Positions 58,501 through 64,000 of a stretch of 64,000 nucleotides of DNA are shown here, in pieces. The position numbers and the translations under genes were made by a program. The notes beneath the pieces were generated by a model. The model was not told where the DNA came from. It searched no databases and saw only the letters and a program-made list of their open reading frames with translations. Position 1 is the first letter of the stretch; the number at the start of each line of letters is the position of its first letter. Source of the stretch: Branchiostoma belcheri (Eukaryota; Chordata; Leptocardii; Amphioxiformes; Branchiostomatidae); the NCBI RefSeq assembly GCF_001625305.1, contig NW_017803887.1, positions 3,169,926-3,233,925 of the forward strand, written 5' to 3'.

Positions 58501-61306
58501 TTACAGGTCCCAAACTGAAGCTAGGTACTCATTTCCACCTGAGTAGAGTGAGGAAAGTTGTGTAAAATGCCTTTCTCAAGGGCACAAGATCGGTGTCATT
58601 CGAATTCGAACCTGGTACCTGGACAAACACACTACCGCTACGCCACACGACCCCACAAGAGCATTTGAAATGTACTATAATATTAGCTTGTATCTTAAAC
58701 CGTAAATCACCTCTTTCATGTCATGGTGTTCTATCGCCATGGAGATGACATTGACCCCAATGATGGCGGCGATGCACAAGTCAAAGTACTTATTTGTGAT
58801 CATGTCGTACACGAGCCTCCGCGGTCTGGAGTATCTCATGTAGAAAAGCTCATCGTCCGAGTCTGGGAGGGAAAAAGAACGGCTTATCATGAAAGTTCAT
58901 CTGTGTTGGTAGTAATCATAGTAAAATGTTCAACTTTATTCCAACACACAGTTTACAGAGATCAAATTTTCAGTGACTACTGTCGCCTTCATCAGGATAA
59001 TTAATGACCAATCACTTCGTGTGATTTCGCGAGAGTAACGGTTTACAAACACGTGACCTTATCCCTGGCACTTTCGATCAATTGCTTATGTCACGTATCT
59101 GTAAAGTCTCGTGTGAATAAGGTCACGTGTTTGTAAACCGTAACTCTCACGAGATCGCCTTGTGAAGTGATCGCCGGTCATTAATTATCCTGATGAAGCG
59201 ACAGTGGTCGCTGAAAATTTGATCTCTCTGTAAACTTTGTGTTGGAATAAAGTTCAATTTTTTACTAAAAAGAATGGCTGTTACAGGAAACATGTGGATT
59301 GTGCAGAATGTGAAATAATCCTATATTACAACCTCCGGTTTAATAAATGGACTTCCGGTTTAATTCCGGACTAATTCCCATATCCCAACAACCTTACATC
59401 TAGATGGGCTAATATCGTAAACTACATGTATCTACATGTAAGGTAAAAATGATATATGATGGTAAGAAATATGTAGCGGCCACCGAGGACTCCTTGGGGA
59501 TCAACCCAATTCTGCAGAATTCTTCCCAGAATTCTGGCTCCGGTTCCCAAAATTCTGCAGAATTCTGGCTCCAGTTCAGAATTAATTCTGTAGAATTGGG
59601 TTAATTCCTAAGGGGTCCTTGATGCCTACCACATATTTCTTACATCATTTTTACCTATAGGTTACGATAGTAGCCCATCTAGATGTCAGGTTGCTGAGAT
59701 ACGGGAATTAGTCCAGAATTGAAACTAGAAGTCCAGATTAATGTCTGGAGGCTGTTTCCTCACATTTTGATTTTAAGCGGTACTAACTTTGATTTGGCCA
59801 AAAATGGGGAACAAATCATTTAACACTAATTCTATTTTATCTTATTTTTCTGTTCCATTTTAACTTTCTTTCTGCTAAGGATAACTTATTCAAAACAACT
59901 TGAATAAGGTTATTCCATAGGAGAGTGAAGGTTGAAAAGGAAGAGATGTGAACCAGCTACATAAGAGATTACGGTGTTAGCTACGTATCTGTGCATCACA
60001 AGAATCACTATGTTACCGTGCTTCAGTTTAGGAAGTCTACTTTTCCCATTTTGCTCTTTTGCCTTTTGCAACGAAATGTCTGTGACAGTTTTTTGTCTCA
60101 ACACTAGAAACCCCTTACAAATACCTTTACTGAATGGTATTTGTGCCATGTAAAATTCATATCAAGTAGAGTTTTGCAAGGGATTTCAACAGTGAGAAAA
60201 GACAGAATGGGCAGAATGGACAAGTAAAATTCCTGATCGAAAGTGGAATATACATGTACTATTGATACAACACTGTAGTGCTACAACAGGAAACCATCAC
60301 TTTCTACTTGTATAGCCTAAAAATGGAGTAGAATATATAGCAAAGTTTTTTATGAGATATATTTTGCAATGTTCATTTTGTGTAGTAAGTGTTGATAGCC
60401 AAAGGTTAACAACAATTTGATGGCGTTTCAGCACCAAGGTAGAAAAATTATTTTTTAGACTTTTTTTAACTGCTTCAATTATAGCAGTGCAAAAGTTACA
60501 GTGCTCAAGCATTTGTACAAGTGGCTTATTTGTTCCAAACACATAAAACATTGAGATATGTTAAGATAGAGACATAAACAAGTGGCCAAAGTCTACACTA
60601 AAAGGATGGTTCTTGATGCACTACTGTGTACTACAAATTACCAGCTAAAGTGCTAGCCTAGTATATAGCACATTACAGCTAAGTTATAGAAGCCATTACT
60701 ACTACTTAGGATAAGGCAGAAGAATGCTATGCTGAAGCACCAAAGGGAAGAGATAGTTCTATGTCACTAGCTAATCTACCAGCAGTTTTTCAGAAAAAAA
60801 AGGTTTTCTATGTAGAGTACAACTAAAAATTTACCAACATTGTTCATACCTTGGTTCAAGTTATAAAAAAAGATAGGCAAAAAGTTGTCAAGAATTAGTT
60901 GCATCTAACATCTACTGTCAAATAAAAAGAGTATACCATAATGCAAGGATGATAGTTTGAGACTTTATGAACAAAAAGTGAAGGCAACAATGACATCTGA
61001 CAATGCCACACAACAAGACGACACTACATGTATGTGCACCACACAATGACAGCACGTTATTAGTAGTCACAAGTGAACAGCAAAATTAGGTGACAGCTAC
61101 TACATGTACATCCAGAAAGTTTGTTAGCAGTGAGCAGTGAGATGTGTTAAACGTTATCCATCTTGAAACACCACACAACTACACCAGAAAATCCAAATGT
61201 GCACATTTAGGGGGTTGTTAATAGTCTTGTTACTTACGGCAGGCCAAGAGCATTACAATTTCCCTGGTTCTAGACAAGCATTCCCCTCTAAGATCATAGT
61301 AGGAAG
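45392..61306 (-). CDS. CACNA1G/H/I-like: T-type (Cav3) voltage-gated calcium channel alpha-1 subunit, 3' part
   Basis: Low-voltage-activated calcium channel pore subunit; the window covers part of the III-IV linker, domain IV and the C-terminus, and the gene continues right of the window. Coding exons in transcript order: 61306-61238 (linker, tentative), 58862-58711 (S1), 58106-57997 (S2), 56591-56461 (S3-S4), 54817-54747 or 54361-54291 (S4-S5), 52739-52661 (S5), 51533-51406 or 51360-51239 (pore), 49988-49722 (S6), 49289-49181, 46518-45392. Phases close throughout. T-type diagnostics: [18 protein letters not shown] in S4, the [10 protein letters not shown] filter (Asp, as in the EEDD filter of Cav3), and [20 protein letters not shown] in S6. 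There is no IQ motif in the tail. Two exon pairs are alternative, so not all listed exons occur in one mRNA. Confidence 0.93.
47411..47785. mobile_element. Dispersed GC-rich MITE-like repeat, copy 3 of 4 (inverted)
   Basis: Reverse orientation of the 16547 family: starts tatagaatattacgtggtgt, ends gtagcccaggtatgacata. Lies in the Cav3 intron. Confidence 0.65.
48619..49051. mobile_element. GGCCACA-end MITE in Cav3 intron
   Basis: aggccacactaggttaattc with tatggatgacatc at the left; gatgtcatccatagaattaa and gcgtggccct at the right. Contains a nested foldback (ggatgtcatccttgatag / ggatggcatcc) near 48725-48810. Confidence 0.65.
49181..49289 (-). CDS. CACNA1G/H/I-like: Cav3 C-terminal tail exon
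   Basis: Acceptor ggttccag; [20 protein letters not shown] then [16 protein letters not shown] plus G; donor gtgggg. Confidence 0.85.
49353..49610. repeat. (GT)n-rich microsatellite block in Cav3 intron
   Basis: About 250 bp of gtgtgt/gcgcgt/atgtgt words. Gives spurious long frames on both strands (Cys/Val-rich forward, His/Thr-rich reverse). Alternating purine-pyrimidine, so Z-DNA-prone. Confidence 0.9.
49722..49988 (-). CDS. CACNA1G/H/I-like: Cav3 exon: IVS6 and proximal C-terminus
   Basis: Acceptor catgtctag; [20 protein letters not shown] (extra cysteines in the P-S6 loop), then IVS6, then an acidic stretch [12 protein letters not shown]; donor gtaaga. The exon is markedly GC-rich compared with its neighbours. 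Confidence 0.93.
50063..50320. repeat. Nested foldback repeats in Cav3 intron
   Basis: cctgggtaccatctggattt pairs with aaatccagatggtacccagg (loop about 30 nt). This is inserted in a structure related to 43881-43979 (aagcagatct, ggccaggcagtac-like). Confidence 0.7.
50338..50712. mobile_element. MITE with GGCCACACCAATTTAATTTC ends
   Basis: Left end ggccacaccaatttaatttc then ttggttaacggatt; right end is the complement ending at about 50712. A fragment of the same family lies at about 31225-31310 in the SPHK intron. Confidence 0.75.
50787..50806. other. Assembly gap (20 N)
   Basis: Run of N in a Cav3 intron; the real gap size is unknown. The flank 50720-50786 is a hairpin (cagttactcaagcaac with its complement). 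Confidence 0.97.
50807..50979. repeat. Probable false duplication of 50534-50712
   Basis: Repeats the MITE right half almost exactly, but with scattered single-base losses and N calls, the pattern of a low-quality read end. More likely assembly error or an unmerged allele than a genomic tandem copy. Confidence 0.75.
51239..51360 (-). CDS. CACNA1G/H/I-like: Cav3 alternative pore exon C (IV turret, P-loop, filter)
   Basis: Acceptor ttgtttcag, donor gtaggg, 122 nt, same phases as exon D. Encodes [20 protein letters not shown], then [20 protein letters not shown], then K. Closer to the vertebrate Cav3 sequence than exon D. Starts only 45 nt after the donor of exon D. Confidence 0.92.
51406..51533 (-). 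CDS. CACNA1G/H/I-like: Cav3 alternative pore exon D (IV turret, P-loop, filter)
   Basis: Acceptor gttttcag, donor gtaggt, 128 nt. Encodes [20 protein letters not shown], then [20 protein letters not shown], then IMK. Two turret residues longer than exon C, with Lys, Ser and Leu in place of Glu, Gly and Phe around the pore helix. Filter Asp conserved. Confidence 0.92.
52034..52115. repeat. Foldback in Cav3 intron
   Basis: agcctgggagccatccgttt pairs with aaacggatggcacccaggct across a short AT-rich loop. Confidence 0.7.
52661..52739 (-). CDS. CACNA1G/H/I-like: Cav3 exon: IVS5
   Basis: Acceptor ccctgcag; [20 protein letters not shown] then ELFGKI plus G; donor gtacgt, phase 1 out. Single copy. 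Confidence 0.93.
54291..54361 (-). CDS. CACNA1G/H/I-like: Cav3 alternative exon B: IVS4 end and S4-S5 linker, Phe form
   Basis: Acceptor ctttgcag, donor gtaatg, 71 nt, same phases as exon A. Encodes the same 24 residues except Phe for Ser after KGIR. Differs from A at 14 bases, 13 of them synonymous. Using both A and B would shift the frame by 2. Confidence 0.92.
54747..54817 (-). CDS. CACNA1G/H/I-like: Cav3 alternative exon A: IVS4 end and S4-S5 linker, Ser form
   Basis: Acceptor ctccacag, donor gtaggc, 71 nt. Encodes (V)[20 protein letters not shown] then LPQ. Phase 1 in, phase 0 out. Upstream member of a pair with 54291-54361. Confidence 0.92.
55123..55314. repeat. 22-bp minisatellite, nine copies
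   Basis: acatttagaaaatgatgact-type unit at 55123, 55145, 55167, 55189, 55211, 55233, 55255, 55277 and 55299 with few substitutions. In the intron between the S3-S4 exon and alternative exon A. Confidence 0.92.
56461..56591 (-). CDS. CACNA1G/H/I-like: Cav3 exon: IVS3 and most of IVS4
   Basis: Acceptor actgcag; [20 protein letters not shown] then the voltage-sensor [18 protein letters not shown] plus one base; donor gttagt. Confidence 0.93.
56623..56977. mobile_element. Dispersed GC-rich MITE-like repeat, copy 4 of 4
   Basis: Starts catacccgggccgcgataac about 30 bp from the acceptor of the S3-S4 exon and ends ccccgtgttgtattctatat. Lies just upstream of the splice acceptor and branch region. 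Confidence 0.65.
57310..57706. mobile_element. GGCCATGTTGATTTGAT-end MITE in Cav3 intron
   Basis: Left aggccatgttgatttgatca with tatggatgacatc; right gatgtcatccatataatcaa and atcaacatggcct. Same subterminal atggatgacatc as the GGCCACAG family but different outermost bases, so a sister subfamily. Confidence 0.7.
57997..58106 (-). CDS. CACNA1G/H/I-like: Cav3 exon: IVS2
   Basis: Acceptor tcttccag; [20 protein letters not shown] then [17 protein letters not shown]; donor gtaccg. Confidence 0.93.
58395..58656 (-). mobile_element. tRNA-derived SINE
   Basis: On the reverse strand: gtcgtgtggcgtagcggtag (box A) and ggttcgaattcgaatgacac (box B) at the head. The body contains cttgagaaaggcattttaca, actttcctcactctactcag and aatgagtacctagcttcag, the pattern of a widespread invertebrate tRNA-derived SINE. 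Inserted just downstream of the S1 exon donor. Confidence 0.75.
58711..58862 (-). CDS. CACNA1G/H/I-like: Cav3 exon: end of III-IV linker and IVS1
   Basis: Acceptor ccctcccag; [20 protein letters not shown] then [20 protein letters not shown] and [10 protein letters not shown]; donor gtgatt, phase 0. Confidence 0.93.
58920..59272. mobile_element. Long foldback MITE in Cav3 linker intron
   Basis: Left gttcaactttattccaacac through cacgtgacctta pairs with aaggtcacgtgtttgtaaac through gtgttggaataaagttcaa on the right; arms about 150 bp. A partial relative is at 24945-25085. Confidence 0.75.
59351..59735. repeat. Foldback with internal gaattctg repeats
   Basis: acttccggtttaattccgga, atctagatgggcta at the left pair with tagcccatctagatgt and agaagtcc at the right. 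The centre has several aattctgcagaattctggct words. Confidence 0.65.
61238..61306 (-). CDS. CACNA1G/H/I-like: Cav3 III-IV linker exon (tentative, 69 nt)
   Basis: Branch-like ttctaat, pyrimidine tract cctctcttcttt and ttatag acceptor precede CTTCCTAC; strong donor gtaagt. Reads [20 protein letters not shown] plus A-C and one base; phase 1 in and out, so it joins the S1 exon in frame as a His codon. Mammalian Cav3 genes use cassette exons at the same place in the III-IV linker. Its 5' part is duplicated in a tandem array. Confidence 0.5.
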
Positions 61307-62125
61307 CTATAACATGCAAAGAAGAGAGGCATCCCATGATTAGAACACATGCAGAGTTAACACTGCATGTTAATTTGTTGAAGAAACTGCAGCCAATATC
61401 AAGTTGAGCTGCAGTACACGTTCTATAAGATAGATGGTGTTATTGAGCAATCAAATCACCTCTAAGATCATAGTAGGAAGCTATAACATGCAAAGAAGAG
61501 AGGCATCCCATGATTAGAACACATGCAGAGTCTGCATGTTAATTTGTTGAAGAAACTGCAGCTAACACCACGTTGAGCTGCAGTACATGTTCTATAAGAT
61601 AGATGGTGTTATTGAGCAATCAAATCACCTCTAAGATCATAGTAGGAAGCTATAACATGCAAAGAAGAGAGGCATCCCATGATTAGAACACATGCAGAGT
61701 CTGCATGTTAATTTGTTGAAGAAACTGCAGCTAACACCACGTTGAGCTGCAGTACATGTTCTATAAGATAGATGGTGTTATTGAGCAATCAAATCACCTC
61801 TAAGATCATAGTAGGAAGCTATAACGTGCAAAGAAGAGAGGCATCCCATGATTAGAACACATGCAGAGACTGCATGTTAATTTGTTGAAGAAACTGCAGC
61901 CAATTTCAAGTTGAGCTGCAGTACACATTCTATAAGATAGATGGTGTTATTGAGCAATCAAATCACCTCTAAGATCATAGTAGGAAGCTATAACGTGCAA
62001 AGAAGAGAGGCATCCCATGATTAGAACACATGCAGAGACTGCATGTTAATTTGTTGAAGAAACTGCAGCCTAGTTGAGCTGCAGTACATGTTCTATAAGA
62101 TAGATGGGGTTATTGAGCAATCAAA
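61286..62125. repeat. Tandem array, five ~170-bp units in Cav3 III-IV linker intron
   Basis: Period 174, 169, 169, 169 bp between copies of ctctaagatcatagtaggaa. Unit bodies are near identical. On the gene strand each unit contains a branch-like ttctaat, a pyrimidine tract, a ttatag acceptor, 21 nt (61460-61480, 61629-61649, 61798-61818, 61967-61987) and gtgatt. The first copy is the 5' part of the 61238-61306 exon. Confidence 0.93.
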
Positions 62126-62996
62126 GAAGTGTGAGTATGATGAGAAGGAATACCTGGTTAACACAATCTGAAATGAAAAGAATGGTAAATGTATCTCTGC
62201 TGAAGGGTATTTTGTGTTTGTAAAACACAAAAACACATTTTGCTTTGCCAAAAAATCGAGTCCTATTTGGGGAAGCTTGATATTTTGTTACTGCACCTTT
62301 ATGACTATGACATGCTTACCAAAAACCTTGATTGCATCATAAACTTGACTCATGCTAGCAGTAACATTAAGATTTCTGGCCTACATGTACATGTCAAAAT
62401 TCCTGCCAAGTTATACATGTACACTGTGCCTAATATTTCATAACTTTATGGTGAAAGAAAAACATTGAATTTCCTTGTGGACGGTATCATCAAGTCTTAT
62501 ATTTGCACCACGCAGAATCTAAAACCAAGACACATGGAAGGAACAGGAGAGGATTCTTATGTAACAGTTGAGGATAAAATCTAGAAAAAGAGAAAGCAGG
62601 TTGTTATCACCACCACCCTAATGAAAAAGGGTAAAAAAAGTAGAATATTAGAAACATTTTTTTATCATTGTGCCAGATGTCATTGCAACCAACACTTTAA
62701 AGAAGAGTCTCTTGATGATTTTGGTTCATGATCAGTTGCATCGCAAAATGGCAACAAAGAGTCTGGAAACAAATGTGGAAATTTGAGATGGGCATGCACG
62801 AAAATGGAGACATGGGTCTTCAACAGTGCTGTTGTTTTGATATTATGAAGTTTTCTTTCCAAAATATGACACCGTACGTAAGCAACATAAATATTCGTGA
62901 CACCAGAAACAGTTTTGAGACACAAAAATTCGGTCACCAACGAGTACTAAACCTTCGCAAAAGAAGAGTTAGTAAATTTCTGACGCCTTAGACAAC

Positions 62997-63077
62997 CTTT
63001 AACGGGTTTTTGTTCCTTTTTTCCTGCCTGCTTTGGGAGTTTTGTTCCCTCTGTCTCCTCAGGCACAGGCGGAAGAC
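62997..63077 (-). CDS. CACNA1G/H/I-like: Possible Cav3 III-IV linker cassette exon
   Basis: Acceptor ttataacag; reads LPPVPEETEGTKLPKQAGKK then EQKPVK; 81 nt, phase 1 at both ends, which fits the neighbouring linker exon. The donor (AAAG-gttgtc) is weak. A Lys/Pro/Glu-rich linker peptide is plausible but not conserved enough to confirm. Confidence 0.3.
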
Positions 63078-63589
63078 CTGTTATAATAACCAGGGAAGAA
63101 AATAAGCAACTCAGTTGACATTTATAGGAACCGTTTTGATCGACATAGAGCATGTCAGCACAGACATTGTGAAGACAATGGAATTTACAATTCACAGCAC
63201 TGATGTAATTTTGAATAGATGTGAGTGGGAAGAGGCAGTTCATGGTACATGAGGAAACACAAATACATGTAGACAGCACAAATAATGAATGTCATGTTTG
63301 ATCTATGATATAGAGGTAATCAAATCATTCAAACATCAACCAACAATATATTATATATTAATGAGAGCAAAATATAATACTGAGGAATTCTGATCAAGTC
63401 AACTCAGTCAAGAGAGGACCACTGATATACATTGTTCTGTCTCATTGTTCTCAAGTTGCAAAAAGCCTGTAACAACCCTATTAAGTTGATCAACTGTCAA
63501 AGATGTCAAATTGCACCAATAACAATGCAATGAGTATACAAAAAACAGTGTCCCATATATTGTTATTCATTCACTCCATAGACTCTGGG

Positions 63590-63960
63590 CACTGAATTCA
63601 TTTTCAATTGGAAATATTTTTGGGTGTACCATTGATATAAGATGCATATCAATACCAATCAAAGTTTTGGAGCTTTCAAAAATTCTGATGAACCCAAATT
63701 CTAACTTCAAAATCTTACACATTCAAGTGCTACAACAAAGATTTTTAAAAATTTTTCTGACACTTAGATGTCAAGAATATCGTAGTTTAGCATTATAACA
63801 TTTGGTAACATGGTAACTTAACTGCACAAAAATTGATATTATTTACCAACGTAAATATTTGGATTTCAAAATATTTGGGTGCTCTGGTGCACTCACAGAA
63901 AAAAAGTTGGGTGTACAGCTGCAATTTTGGGTGCACCAAGGTGCACATGCACCAGCACGT
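63590..63960. mobile_element. Degraded inverted hAT-like repeat at window edge
   Basis: gggcactgaattcattttca at the left and aaggtgcacatgcaccagca at the right match, inverted, the GTGCACCCAAAT family at 1635 and 19341. Terminal bases are lost. 62126-62990 to its left holds nothing recognised. Confidence 0.55.
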
Positions 63961-64000
63961 TGGCACTAACATACTGCACCTGCGCGAAACCCGTGATGTA

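Noticed and set aside
58570-58656. Possible tRNA gene on the reverse strand
   Set aside because: Box A and B are present but the cloverleaf does not close and a SINE body follows; called a tRNA-derived SINE.

Overview
This is intron-rich eukaryotic DNA from an invertebrate deuterostome, most likely an amphioxus (Branchiostoma). That is an inference from family-level similarity, single-copy versions of genes that vertebrates duplicated, the many TACATGTA-type words, and very dense short DNA-transposon and foldback repeats. No prokaryotic feature is present. Four protein-coding genes are recognisable by exon-by-exon translation, with canonical splice sites and phases that close across the introns.

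Layout: 647-5681 (+) holds the last five exons of FBF1, a coiled-coil centriole distal-appendage/keratin-binding protein. 5.9-25.2 kb has no recognised protein gene. It holds a minisatellite, a 7.5 kb mirror-image region (about 8.5-16.0 kb) built of tandem exon-like units, and many MITEs. 25761-35650 (-) is a complete sphingosine kinase gene of six coding exons and 684 codons. 36336-41811 (+) is a complete ribosomal protein L18 gene (seven coding exons, 188 aa), head-to-head with the kinase across about 0.7 kb. RPL18 intron 5 contains a C/D box snoRNA that I identify as U31/SNORD31. 45392 to the right edge (-) is the 3' half of a T-type (Cav3) calcium channel alpha-1 gene: part of the III-IV linker, all of domain IV, and the C-terminal tail. 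A 20-N assembly gap at 50787-50806 lies in one of its introns and is followed by a low-quality false duplication.

The most interesting content is in the Cav3 gene. Domain IV carries two separate pairs of duplicated exons. One pair (54747-54817 and 54291-54361, both 71 nt) encodes the S4 end/S4-S5 linker and differs by one residue, Ser versus Phe, despite 13 synonymous differences. The other pair (51406-51533, 128 nt; 51239-51360, 122 nt) encodes the S5-P turret, pore helix and selectivity filter. Its members are separated by only 45 nt, too short for normal splicing between them. Within each pair the phases are interchangeable, and including both members shifts the frame, as expected of mutually exclusive exons. 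In the III-IV linker a tandem array of period about 169-174 bp repeats a potential 21-nt in-frame microexon behind a good-looking splice acceptor. Together these could give a combinatorial set of gating, permeation and linker variants from one gene.

Gene order also looks ancient. In human, RPL18 and SPHK2 are adjacent on 19q13, while FBF1 and SPHK1 are near each other on 17q25. This window therefore looks like the pre-duplication arrangement.
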